Positions 16,928 to 25,896 of a DNA stretch of 64,000 nt are shown here, in pieces. This DNA comes from Roseinatronobacter bogoriensis DSM 18756. Its GTDB lineage: Bacteria; Pseudomonadota; Alphaproteobacteria; Rhodobacterales; Rhodobacteraceae. The stretch lies in the NCBI RefSeq assembly GCF_004366635.1, contig NZ_SORN01000002.1:619293-683292 (forward strand), given 5' to 3'. The notes under the pieces are model-generated. The model was not told where the DNA came from, made no database searches, and was given only the letters and a program-made list of their open reading frames with translations. A program made the translations under genes and the position numbers. Every line of letters starts with the position of its first letter. Position 1 is the first letter of the stretch.

Positions 16928-19284
16928 ACGCGCTGGACCGCAAATTGCTGCGCGACCTGCGCCGGTTATGGGCACAGGTTCTGGCCATATCGCTGGTGCT
17001 GGGCTGTGGCATTATGGTTCTGGTGGGGGCGCAAGCCACTCAGGCAACACTGATCCAGACTCAGGCGGCCTATTATGAACGCCACCGCTTTGCCGATGTC
17101 TTTGCTGGCGCGACCCGCGCGCCTGTCGATCTGGTGCAGGCCGCAAGCCTGATCCCCGGCGTGGCTCAGGCTGAAGGGCGGGTCAGCTTTGCAGCGGTGC
17201 TCGATATTGACGGGATGAGCGAACCCGCCACCGGGCGCATACTGTCCCTGCCCGAAGCCGGACCGGGGATGAATCTGCCGCTTATACGTCGTGGCCGTCT
17301 GCCCTATCCCGACCGCGCGGACGAGGTCGCACTGGCAGAGCCGTTCGCTGAAATTCATGGCCTGACCCCGGGCAGCCGCTTCAAAGCCGTCTTGAATGGT
17401 CAGTTGCGCGAATTGACCGTCAGCGGCTGGGTGCTCAGCCCTGAATTCATCTACACCATGCCCCCCGGTGCCATCATGCCCGATGATCGCCGCTATGGGT
17501 TGATCTGGATGAATGAAGCAACCGCTGCTGCGGCAATGGACATGACCGGCGCGGTGAACGAGATCGTCTTGCGACTGACCCGTGGCGCAGATGAGCGCGC
17601 GGTGATCGCCGCAATGGACCGGCTGCTGGACCCCTATGGCGGCACAGGTGCCTATGGCCGCGACCGACAGGTTTCGCACGCCTTTCTGGATGGTGAGTTG
17701 CAACAACTGGGCGCGATGGCCGCTTTCATTCCACCAATCTTCCTGATCGTCGCGGCATTTCTGGTCAATATGGTGCTGGGCCGTCTGATAGCGATGGAGC
17801 GAACGCAAATCGGCCTGCTGAAAGCGCTTGGATATGGACGGACAAAAATTGCCGGGCACTATCTGAAGCTTGCCTTGCTGATCGGGGTCATCGGGATAAT
17901 AGCGGGCTGGGGCTTTGGCTGGTGGATCGCAGATGCCATGATCGGCCTGTATGGCGATTTCTTCCGCTTTCCCTTCATCATCCGTGAATGGGGACTGCAG
18001 GCATTGGTAATCTCTGCCCTTCTGGGACTGACGGCGACAGTTCTGGGCGGGTTGCGGGCGGTCTGGTCCTCACTCAAACTGCCCCCGGCAGAGGCAATGC
18101 AGCCCCCTGCCCCGCCCAATTTCGCGCGCGGCAGGGCCGATCGTTGGCTGGCCGTATTCAGATTGCGCCAGACGACAATGATGATCTTCCGCTCGATCCT
18201 GCGCTGGCCCGGACGGGCGGCAATCACGCTCTTCGGGGTGTCGGCCTCGGTCGGGGTTCTGGTGATGAGCTATTTCATCTTTGATGCAGTCGATCAGTTG
18301 GCCGACAGTGTGTTCCAGCAGGCCAACCGCCAGCAGGTCACGCTGATGCTGGCCAATGCGCAGACCGATCAAGCGGTCAGCGATGCACGCAACCTGCCCG
18401 GCGTTCTGCACGCCGAGGGGACCTATGCGATGCCCGTTCGTGCGGTCTACGGTCACCGCGCGCGCCTGACTTCGCTGCAAGGGCACTTCCCGGATGCCGA
18501 ATTGTCGCGATTGGTCGATGACTCGGGTCGGGTCGTGCAGCCAAGGGCGGACGGTTTGATCCTGCCCGAAATGCTGGCGCGGGCGCTGGATATCGGCGTC
18601 GGGGATGAACTCCAGCTTGAAATGCTGGCCGCGCCCCGCGCTGAATTGCGGCTGCCAGTTGCCGAAATCATCGCCCAGGGGATGGGGCAAGAGGCTCATA
18701 TTTCAGCCACCGCCCTGTTTGCCGCAATGGACAGTGCCCCGCAGGTAAACATGATCCATCTGGCGGTGCGATCCGACCAGATGGATGCACTGCACGCGGC
18801 CATCAAGCAGACCCCCGCCATCGCAGGGCTGTCCGACTGGGCAGAGTTGCGCCGCCAGTTTGATGCCTCGCTCAGTGAAAACCTGCTGACAATGGTCGCC
18901 ATCTACACCTTGATCGGGGTGCTTATTGCAGTTGGTGTCGTCTATAATGCCGCCCGTATCCAGCTGTCTGAACGCAGCTATGAACTGGCCAGTCTACGCG
19001 TACTTGGCTTTAGCCGGGCAGAGGTTGGCTATGTCTTGGTGGGTGAGATGGTACTTCTGACCTTGTTGGCGATTCCAGTGGGTTGGGTACTGGGGTACTG
19101 GCTGGCGGTCGGGCTGGTCGGGGCGATGTCCACCGATATGTTCCAGATCCCCTTCCATATCACCCGGCGCACATTTGCCTTGGCGGGTCTGGCAGTGTTT
19201 CTGGCCGCAACCGGGGCGGCCTTGATGGTGCGACGGCGGCTGGACCGGGTCGATCTGGCGACAGCGTTGAAAGCGCGGGACTGA
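16924..19284 (+). CDS. ABC exporter permease, FtsX/MacB family (duplicated permease domains)
   Basis: A 786-residue membrane protein with an N-terminal helix (LAISLVLGCGIMVLVGAQA near residue 20), a large periplasmic domain, then groups of transmembrane helices around residues 260-370 and 430-460 and again at 650-780. The presence of two FtsX-like permease cores fits a single-chain permease as in the lipoprotein- or macrolide-type exporters. It begins with GTG at 16924 within the stop of the ATPase gene. The substrate is unknown. Confidence 0.88.
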   Translation: MNALDRKLLRDLRRLWAQVLAISLVLGCGIMVLVGAQATQATLIQTQAAYYERHRFADVFAGATRAPVDLVQAASLIPGVAQAEGRVSFAAVLDIDGMSEPATGRILSLPEAGPGMNLPLIRRGRLPYPDRADEVALAEPFAEIHGLTPGSRFKAVLNGQLRELTVSGWVLSPEFIYTMPPGAIMPDDRRYGLIWMNEATAAAAMDMTGAVNEIVLRLTRGADERAVIAAMDRLLDPYGGTGAYGRDRQVSHAFLDGELQQLGAMAAFIPPIFLIVAAFLVNMVLGRLIAMERTQIGLLKALGYGRTKIAGHYLKLALLIGVIGIIAGWGFGWWIADAMIGLYGDFFRFPFIIREWGLQALVISALLGLTATVLGGLRAVWSSLKLPPAEAMQPPAPPNFARGRADRWLAVFRLRQTTMMIFRSILRWPGRAAITLFGVSASVGVLVMSYFIFDAVDQLADSVFQQANRQQVTLMLANAQTDQAVSDARNLPGVLHAEGTYAMPVRAVYGHRARLTSLQGHFPDAELSRLVDDSGRVVQPRADGLILPEMLARALDIGVGDELQLEMLAAPRAELRLPVAEIIAQGMGQEAHISATALFAAMDSAPQVNMIHLAVRSDQMDALHAAIKQTPAIAGLSDWAELRRQFDASLSENLLTMVAIYTLIGVLIAVGVVYNAARIQLSERSYELASLRVLGFSRAEVGYVLVGEMVLLTLLAIPVGWVLGYWLAVGLVGAMSTDMFQIPFHITRRTFALAGLAVFLAATGAALMVRRRLDRVDLATALKARD

Positions 19285-19295
19285 AAGAGGGCAAG

Positions 19296-20507
19296 ATGGG
19301 CATCATGCGAAAACTCATAATTGGAATGGTTGGCTTTGCAGCCCTCGGCGCGCTGGTCTGGGCATTCTGGCCGCAACCGCAACAGGTTGATCTAGACATT
19401 GTCACCCGTGGGCCAATGCAAGGCACAATCGAGGCGCAGGGCGTGACCAGAGTGCGCGCACCCTATACGATCACAGCGCCGATCACCGGCAATGTGACCC
19501 GTTCACCTGTCGAAGTGGGCGATCATGTCGTTGCGGACGAATCACTGGTCGCTATCATGTTGCCCGCCGATCCCACACTCATGGACGCACGCAGCCGCGC
19601 GCAGGCCGAGGCAGCAGTGGCCGAGGCTCAGGCCGCAGTGGCCCTTGCCGAAAGCAATCTGCGTCAGGCCGAAAGCGGGCTTGCACATGCCGCGACGCAG
19701 TTGGAGCGCGGTCGCGCACTTGCGGCACGTGGAACCATTGCCCAACGGATGCTGGAAGATATAGAGGCCGCCTATGAAACCGCAGTTCAAGCACAGGCCT
19801 CAGCGCAATCGCAACTGGAGTTGAACCATGCAACGCTGGAGCGTGCGCAAGCGCAGTTGATGGGGCCACAATCGGCACTTGGCGACGCCATTTTACCCGG
19901 CGAATGCTGCCTGCGCATACTTGCACCCCAGACGGGAATTGTCCTGTCGGTAACCGACCAGAGCGCGCGTCTGGTCCAGGCCGGAACCCCATTGCTGACA
20001 ATCGGCAATCTGGAAGAGATGGAAATCGTGCTTGATCTGCTCTCGACCGATGCGGTGCAAGTGCCCCCTTACGCGGACGCTGTGATCGAGCGTTGGGGCG
20101 GGACGGGCACATTGGAGGCACGGCTCAGGCGCATTGAACCGGCGGCATTTACCCGCGTCTCTGCACTGGGGATCGAAGAACAACGTGTGCGCGCGCGCCT
20201 TGACCTGTTAAGCCCACCTGAAATGCGCGCGGGTCTTGGCGAAGGGTTTCGCGTCCATGTACGCCTGACATTATGGCAAGAAGAAGACCTGTTGCGCGTT
20301 CCGCAAGCGGCCTTGTTTCGCGATGGCGATGAATGGGCCGTCTTTGTCGAAGACGCTGGCAAAGCGCGGCAGGCAACCGTCACACTCGGTCGGTTTTCGG
20401 ATGGGCAGGCGGAAGTTCTTGACGGTTTGGCCGAAGGCACGCGCGTTATTCTTTACCCATCCAGCGATCTTTCTGATGGCATTGCGGTGACCCAACGCGC
20501 ACCGTGA
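19296..20507 (+). CDS. HlyD/MacA-family periplasmic adaptor of the ABC exporter
   Basis: A 403-residue membrane fusion protein. It has an N-terminal membrane anchor (MRKLIIGMVGFAALGALVWA), a biotinyl-lipoyl-like half near residues 60-90 (APITGNVTRSPVEVGDHV), an alanine/glutamate-rich coiled-coil hairpin (about 100-200), then a second lipoyl half and beta-barrel domain. The ATG at 19296 follows AGAGG and lies 11 bp after the permease stop. It links the exporter to the cell envelope, probably with an outer-membrane factor encoded elsewhere. Confidence 0.88.
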   Translation: MGIMRKLIIGMVGFAALGALVWAFWPQPQQVDLDIVTRGPMQGTIEAQGVTRVRAPYTITAPITGNVTRSPVEVGDHVVADESLVAIMLPADPTLMDARSRAQAEAAVAEAQAAVALAESNLRQAESGLAHAATQLERGRALAARGTIAQRMLEDIEAAYETAVQAQASAQSQLELNHATLERAQAQLMGPQSALGDAILPGECCLRILAPQTGIVLSVTDQSARLVQAGTPLLTIGNLEEMEIVLDLLSTDAVQVPPYADAVIERWGGTGTLEARLRRIEPAAFTRVSALGIEEQRVRARLDLLSPPEMRAGLGEGFRVHVRLTLWQEEDLLRVPQAALFRDGDEWAVFVEDAGKARQATVTLGRFSDGQAEVLDGLAEGTRVILYPSSDLSDGIAVTQRAP

Positions 20508-20592
20508 TTGGGGAACGCGGGATTGAAGCCTAACCGATTGTCGGCAAGGGACAGCGGGTCAGTCGGGGCTTTCCTCCTGAAAAACCTCGCCA

Positions 20593-20614
20593 AAAGCGGC
20601 GTATGCGCCGCTTT
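20593..20614 (+). terminator. Predicted terminator of the ABC exporter operon
   Basis: AAAGCGGCG, loop TATG, CGCCGCTTT forms a perfect 9-bp G+C-rich stem 85 bp after the adaptor stop, followed by ATTC. It resembles an intrinsic terminator with a short U-tract. Confidence 0.65.
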
Positions 20615-20722
20615 ATTCATGCGACACATTATTGTCTTGCGATCCGGGCTGCGCTTTTTGAGAAACAAATCTATATGAGCTTACGTATAGGCCGGTGAAC
20701 CACAAAACGGGATTGATCTTCC

Positions 20723-21934
20723 ATGAAAAAATATCTGACAACTGCGGCGCTTCCCATCTTCCTGATGTCGCCAATCCATGCAGACACCCCTGACCCCACC
20801 AATTGGGACAGCATTGTAGACGCGGCGCGCGGTCAGACTGTTTACTGGCACGCATGGGGGGGCGATCCGCGGATCAACGCCTTTATCACATCGGTCGGGG
20901 AAGATTTGCAGGCGCGCTATGGTGTCACGCTGGAACATGTCAGGCTGGCCGACACAGCCGATGCCGTAACCCGCGTAATTTCCGAGCGCCAGGCCGGACG
21001 CGATAGCGGCGGCGCGGTCGATGTCATCTGGATCAACGGGGCCAATTTTGCTTCCATGAAAGATCAGGGGCTTTTATTCGGCCCCTTTGCCGAGGCCCTG
21101 CCCAACTGGCCGCTTGTCGATACAGACGCGAACCCCGCCATTCTGGTTGATTTCACCTTACCAGTCGAAGGCTTTGGCAGCCCTTGGGCCATGTTCCAGA
21201 TGGTGTTCGAATATGACAGCGCCACCTTGCCTGAACCGCCCCGCTCACTGGACGCGCTGCGCGCGTGGATTGCAGAAAATCCCGGTCGCTTCACATATCC
21301 ACAGCCCCCTGATTTTCTGGGCACCAGTTTTCTGAAACAAGCGCTTTACGGTGTGCTTGATGATCCCTCTGTACTGATGGGGTCTGCGGAAGATGTTGAT
21401 TATGATGACGTGACCGCCCCGCTTTGGGCATTTCTGGATGAGATTACACCAAACCTGTGGCGTCAGGGGCGCGCATATCCGGCCAATGAGCCCGCGCTGG
21501 GGCAATTGCTGGCGGATGGAGAGATCGACATCGCCTTCGCCTTCAACCCCGGTCGGGCATCGGGTGCGATTGCAGATGGTGAATTGCAGGATACAGTGCG
21601 AACCTTCGTCTTCGAGGAAGGCACATTGGCCAACTCTTCTTACCTGTCGATCCCTTATAACGCTTCCAATACCGAAGGCGCGCTGGTCCTGGCCAATCTG
21701 ATACTCGACCCCGAGATACAGGCACGTGCGCAAGACCCGGATGTTTTGGGCTTTCAGACCGTGCTAGGCTTGCATCTGCTGGAAGAGGCCGACCGAGCGC
21801 GTTTTGACGCCTTGGATCTGGGCATCGCCACGCTTGCCCCCGATCAGATGGGAACCGGCCTGCAAGAACCACACCCGACATGGATGACCCGTATCGCCGA
21901 AGACTGGGTCGCGCGATATGGCACTGGCCAGTAA
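20723..21934 (+). CDS. ynjB: YnjB-like ABC transporter substrate-binding protein
   Basis: A 403-residue periplasmic protein with a signal peptide ending near residue 20 (SPIHA-DTPDP). The mature start NWDSIVDAARGQTVYWHAWG closely fits E. coli YnjB-type binding proteins. It is followed by a ynjC-type permease overlapping it by 17 bp and a ynjD-type ATPase, the same gene order as ynjBCD. The family transports an undetermined substrate; related proteins include thiamine/iron/polyamine binders. Confidence 0.85.
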   Translation: MKKYLTTAALPIFLMSPIHADTPDPTNWDSIVDAARGQTVYWHAWGGDPRINAFITSVGEDLQARYGVTLEHVRLADTADAVTRVISERQAGRDSGGAVDVIWINGANFASMKDQGLLFGPFAEALPNWPLVDTDANPAILVDFTLPVEGFGSPWAMFQMVFEYDSATLPEPPRSLDALRAWIAENPGRFTYPQPPDFLGTSFLKQALYGVLDDPSVLMGSAEDVDYDDVTAPLWAFLDEITPNLWRQGRAYPANEPALGQLLADGEIDIAFAFNPGRASGAIADGELQDTVRTFVFEEGTLANSSYLSIPYNASNTEGALVLANLILDPEIQARAQDPDVLGFQTVLGLHLLEEADRARFDALDLGIATLAPDQMGTGLQEPHPTWMTRIAEDWVARYGTGQ

Positions 21935-23606
21935 ACCTGCACATTTCGGGCTTTGGGCCGCGCTTGCACTGCTGTCCCTGCCAGTTCTGGCAGGGCTTGT
22001 TGGCGTGATTGGTCCTGCCTTCGGTTATCTGCCTGCCTTGGGCGGCACCGGGCTGAGCCTTGCGCCGTGGCGCGCCTTGCTGGCATGGCCGGGGCTGGGG
22101 CAGGCAATGCGCCTGTCAATTGTCACTGGCATGCTGGCAACGGCCCTGTCACTTGTGCTGACGCTGCTGATCGTAGCGGCATGGCAGGGCACGCGGTCTT
22201 TCACATGGATAACACGCGCGCTTGCGCCGCTTCTGTCCCTGCCCCATGCCGCCGCAGCATTCGGACTGGCCTATCTGATCGCGCCGTCGGGCTGGATTGC
22301 ACGCGGGCTTTCCCCCTGGGCCACAGGCTGGGAACGCCCGCCTGATCTGCTGATCGTCAATGACCCTTGGGGGCTGGCACTGGTGGCGGGGCTGGTCATC
22401 AAGGAAGTGCCATTCCTGTTGCTGATGACCTTGGCCGCGCTGCCCCAGACCGACAGCCTGCGCAGCCAGATGGTCGCGCGCTCTCTGGGCTATGGCCGGG
22501 TCACAGGCTGGCTGAAAGCCGTAGCGCCGCGTGTCTATGCGCAAATCCGCCTGCCGGTCTATGCGGTGCTGGCCTATTCCATGTCGGTGGTCGATGTGGC
22601 GCTGATCCTAGGGCCAACGCGCCCCCCCACCCTGGCGGTTCAGATCCTCGACTGGATCACCCATCCTGACCTTGCCATGCGCTTTCAGGCAGCGGCGGGG
22701 GCGCTGTTGCAACTGGCGCTGGTCCTCGGTGCATTGGCAGCATGGCGTTTGGCAGAGGGACTGGTTGCGCGCTGGGGGTCCGGCTGGGCGGCAGCAGGCG
22801 GGCGCGGTGTGGCCGCAGACAAGTTACTGCGCCCGATTGGTGCGGCGGGCGCTTTGGCCATCGGGCTTGCAGTGGGGCTGGGATTGGCGGGGTTGCTGGT
22901 CTGGTCCTTTGCGGGGCTGTGGCGCTTTCCTTCCCTGCTGCCCGATATCTGGACCCTGCGCAACTGGGCCGGACAATCCGACAACCTGCGCCGGATAGGC
23001 ATGGACACGGCCCTGATCGCATCTGGCGCAACGCTGGTTGCCCTGCTGCTAAGCATCGCAGCCCTACAGGCACAGAACACCGGCCGCACGCGTGGCTTGG
23101 GGCTGATCTACCTGCCGCTTGTCGTGCCGCAGATCGCCTTTCTGCCGGGGCTTGCCACATTCGCGCTGCTACTGGGCGCGGACGGCACACGCATGGCAGT
23201 TATGGCGGTTCATCTGGTCTTTGTGCTGCCCTATGTCTACCTGACACTGGCTGATCCCTGGCGCGCATGGGATGCACGCGCGGGGGTTGCCGCCGCAGCG
23301 CTTGGGGCACGCCCTGCCCGCGTGTTGTGGTCTGTGCGCCTGCCGATGTTGACGCGCGCCCTGCTGATCGCGGGGGCGGTCGGGTTCGCCACATCGGTGG
23401 CGCAATATCTGCCGACGGTGCTGATCGGCGCAGGCCGCGTGAGCACCGTCACGACAGAGGCGGTTGCGCTGGCCTCTTCCGGGAATCGGCGGTTGATCGG
23501 GGTCTGGGCGGTGGTGCAGATGGCCTTGCCAATGGCCGTCTTTGCAATTTGCCTTGCCGTGCCTGCCTTGCTTTTCCGCAACAGGCGGGGCATGCAAATC
23601 GCATGA
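21918..23606 (+). CDS. ynjC: YnjC-like ABC transporter permease (two fused permease domains)
   Basis: A 562-residue inner-membrane protein with about 12 predicted helices in two halves joined by a linker around residues 285-310. Each half contains the cytoplasmic EAA-type loop (MVARSLGYGRVTGWLKAVAP in the first, AAALGARPARVLWSVRLPML in the second). One chain therefore provides both permease subunits, as in YnjC and ThiP. The ATG at 21918 overlaps the ynjB stop. The end overlaps ynjD by ATGA. Confidence 0.85.
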   Translation: MALASKPAHFGLWAALALLSLPVLAGLVGVIGPAFGYLPALGGTGLSLAPWRALLAWPGLGQAMRLSIVTGMLATALSLVLTLLIVAAWQGTRSFTWITRALAPLLSLPHAAAAFGLAYLIAPSGWIARGLSPWATGWERPPDLLIVNDPWGLALVAGLVIKEVPFLLLMTLAALPQTDSLRSQMVARSLGYGRVTGWLKAVAPRVYAQIRLPVYAVLAYSMSVVDVALILGPTRPPTLAVQILDWITHPDLAMRFQAAAGALLQLALVLGALAAWRLAEGLVARWGSGWAAAGGRGVAADKLLRPIGAAGALAIGLAVGLGLAGLLVWSFAGLWRFPSLLPDIWTLRNWAGQSDNLRRIGMDTALIASGATLVALLLSIAALQAQNTGRTRGLGLIYLPLVVPQIAFLPGLATFALLLGADGTRMAVMAVHLVFVLPYVYLTLADPWRAWDARAGVAAAALGARPARVLWSVRLPMLTRALLIAGAVGFATSVAQYLPTVLIGAGRVSTVTTEAVALASSGNRRLIGVWAVVQMALPMAVFAICLAVPALLFRNRRGMQIA

Positions 23607-24241
23607 GCCTGCGCCTTGAACAACTAAAGATAACTCATCAGGGCGCGCCCATGGTCGCGCTGGACCTGGAGGTCGCATCGGGCGAGGTGTTGACCATCAT
23701 GGGGCCATCGGGCTGTGGCAAATCCACGCTTCTGGCCGCCTTGATCGGGGCCTTGCCGCCAGCCTTTAGCGCCAGCGGCAAGCTGTTTCTGGATGGACAG
23801 GACATTACGCATCTGCCCACACATGCCCGCAAACTGGGCATTCTGTGTCAGGATGACATCCTGTTTCCGCACTTGAGCGTTGCGGGCAACCTGGGATTTG
23901 GCCTGCCCAAAACCACCCCAAACCGCCAACACGCAATAGAACAGGCTTTGGCAGAGGCTGGACTGGCCGGGATGGGCGCGCGCGACCCGGCCACTCTGTC
24001 GGGTGGACAGCGCGCACGCGTGGGTTTGATGCGCACTTTGCTATCGGCGCCGCGCGCGCTGTTGCTGGACGAACCTTTTGCAAAACTCGACAGTGATCTG
24101 CGCGTTCAGATGCGTGAATTTGTTTTCTCAGCCGCACGCACACGCGGCTTGTCCGTCATCCTTGTGACGCATGATCGCGAAGATGCCCGCGCGGCTGGCG
24201 GAGCCGTGATTGACGTGAGCGGGGCCGCGCTGAACGTCTAG
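23603..24241 (+). CDS. ynjD: YnjD-like ABC transporter ATP-binding protein
   Basis: A 212-residue ATPase starting at the ATGA overlap with ynjC. Walker A is GPSGCGKST (34-42), the signature LSGGQRARVGLMRT, and Walker B LLLDEPFAKLDS. It is about the same size as E. coli YnjD. A longer frame beginning at 23267 is spurious because it lies inside ynjC. A perfect 24-bp palindrome begins directly after the stop. Confidence 0.87.
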   Translation: MSLRLEQLKITHQGAPMVALDLEVASGEVLTIMGPSGCGKSTLLAALIGALPPAFSASGKLFLDGQDITHLPTHARKLGILCQDDILFPHLSVAGNLGFGLPKTTPNRQHAIEQALAEAGLAGMGARDPATLSGGQRARVGLMRTLLSAPRALLLDEPFAKLDSDLRVQMREFVFSAARTRGLSVILVTHDREDARAAGGAVIDVSGAALNV

Positions 24242-24265
24242 AATTGGCCTGAATTCAGGCCAATT
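24242..24265 (+). terminator. 24-bp perfect palindrome after the ynjD-type gene
   Basis: AATTGGCCTGAA followed directly by TTCAGGCCAATT makes a perfect 24-bp palindrome beginning the base after the TAG stop. It can form a 10-bp stem with a 4-nt loop. The downstream sequence lacks a T-run for about 20 bp, so transcription termination here is plausible but not certain. Confidence 0.5.
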
Positions 24266-24445
24266 GCGCGCCCGCTTGCCCCTTTTCAGAGCCTGTCAAT
24301 CAATTTACCAATCTGCGCCACCCCGCCAAAAGGTTGGGATTTTTGAATGAAAACTTGTTTCGAACAGGAAAATCTGTGTCTATCATGAGGTGTTCCCGAA
24401 GGGACTAGGGACGCTTCGGGTGCAAGTTCGACAACGGAGGAAAAA

Positions 24446-25429
24446 ATGAACAACTGTTTTGTAAATGGGCTGCGTGCGCTGGTAGTGCCAGCTGCGGCGC
24501 TGGCCTTTGGCATGGGCCAGGCGGCACAGGCGCAGGAACTGTCCATCGCGACCGGGGGAACGGGGGGGGTCTATTTCCCTTATGGCGGTGGCTTGGCCGA
24601 GGTCATTAACAATCACGTCGAAGGTGCCAGCGCCAGCGCGGAAGTGACCGGCGCATCGGTCGAAAATGTCGCCCTGATCTCGCGCTTCGATTCGGATCTG
24701 GCGCTGGCACTTGCCGATACCGTCTATCAGGCATTTCACGGTGAAGGTGCATTCGAAGGGCGGCAGGTTGACGAATTGCGCGCGCTGGCCTCGATCTATC
24801 CCAATGCCGTGCAAATCGTGACGCTTGCCGATAGCGGCATTTCCAGCATCGAGGATTTGCGCGGCAAGCGCGTGTCCGTCGGCGCGCCCGGTTCGGGAAC
24901 CGAAGTCAGCGCGCAGACCCTGCTGGCGGCCAATGGCATCACCTATGATGATTTCGAGCCGCAGCGCCTGAACTTCAACGAAACTGCCGATGCGCTGCGC
25001 GATGGCGATATTGACGCAGGATTCTGGAGTGTGGGTCCACCCACCAGCTCGATCATGAACCTTGCAACCACGCGCTCTATCAGTCTGATTGAATTGACCG
25101 CAGATCAGATCGCAGCCGCTATAGATGCAGAACCGACCTTTGCGCCCTATACACTGCGCGCGGGCCTGTATGACGGCATGGCGGAACCAGTTCAGACAAT
25201 CTCGACCCCGAATGTCCTGATCGTTCATGCCGATATGGACGAAGAATTGGCCTATAACATCACAAGGGCGATGTACGAGCATGTTGATGAGCTGATCGCC
25301 ATCCACCCGGCGGCCAATGATACGACGGTCGATTTCTCGGTCGATTCAACCCCTATTCCCTTCCACCCCGGCGCATTGCGCTATCTGGAAGAAACGGGTG
25401 CAACGGTACAAGATCATCAGCGCCCGTGA
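24446..25429 (+). CDS. TAXI-family TRAP transporter solute-binding protein
   Basis: A 327-residue periplasmic protein with a signal peptide ending ...GQAAQAQ-ELSIATGG. The segment LSIATGGTGGVYFPYGGGLA is the TAXI-family hallmark at the mature N-terminus. It is followed by a DUF1850 gene (GTGA overlap) and a fused TRAP permease, the usual TAXI-TRAP layout in alphaproteobacteria. The family is associated with glutamate/2-oxoglutarate and other small organic anions, but most substrates are untested. The start has a strong GGAGG site. Confidence 0.9.
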   Translation: MNNCFVNGLRALVVPAAALAFGMGQAAQAQELSIATGGTGGVYFPYGGGLAEVINNHVEGASASAEVTGASVENVALISRFDSDLALALADTVYQAFHGEGAFEGRQVDELRALASIYPNAVQIVTLADSGISSIEDLRGKRVSVGAPGSGTEVSAQTLLAANGITYDDFEPQRLNFNETADALRDGDIDAGFWSVGPPTSSIMNLATTRSISLIELTADQIAAAIDAEPTFAPYTLRAGLYDGMAEPVQTISTPNVLIVHADMDEELAYNITRAMYEHVDELIAIHPAANDTTVDFSVDSTPIPFHPGALRYLEETGATVQDHQRP

Positions 25430-25884
25430 CGGGCTATCTTGCAGGGCGGCTGGCTTTGGCCGCCCTTTTTCTGGTGACCGCAGCGCAAGCCGATCCTGTG
25501 TTGCACGCACTAGGTGACGGTAACGCCGTGCTGGCAGAGTTTCCCATGGCCGAAGGGCAGGAAATCTGCTTGCATTGGGCGCATTCCGTAACCGGCGGCG
25601 ATGTGGCGGATTGCTTCGAGAACCGCGCCGGACACTTGACCCTGACGCGCAGTTATCTGCATGATTTTGCAGCAGGACTGGGCGAGGTAGAGGGGCGCGG
25701 CACCTTGATACCGGATCCGCAGGGCGGCTACTGGATCATCGAGATGAACGAAGCGCTACCAGACAATCGCTTGGCATTGCGCACTGGCGCGGCTGACGTC
25801 GGGCACAGACTGGTAGCGGGCGAGCACAGCATCGCCTTGCCGCTGCAAACATCCGTATCGCTTATTCTGACCCTTTCAAACTAA
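25426..25884 (+). CDS. DUF1850 protein of the TAXI-TRAP operon
   Basis: A 152-residue protein with an N-terminal hydrophobic export segment (GYLAGRLALAALFLVTAAQA) ending in a typical AQA cleavage site. The remainder resembles DUF1850 proteins found between TAXI binding-protein and permease genes. The GTG start overlaps the binding-protein stop. Its role in transport is unknown; it likely acts in the periplasm. One motif of interest is HSVTGGDVADCFE, near residue 50. Confidence 0.75.
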   Translation: MTGYLAGRLALAALFLVTAAQADPVLHALGDGNAVLAEFPMAEGQEICLHWAHSVTGGDVADCFENRAGHLTLTRSYLHDFAAGLGEVEGRGTLIPDPQGGYWIIEMNEALPDNRLALRTGAADVGHRLVAGEHSIALPLQTSVSLILTLSN

Positions 25885-25896
25885 CAGGCTGGTCCG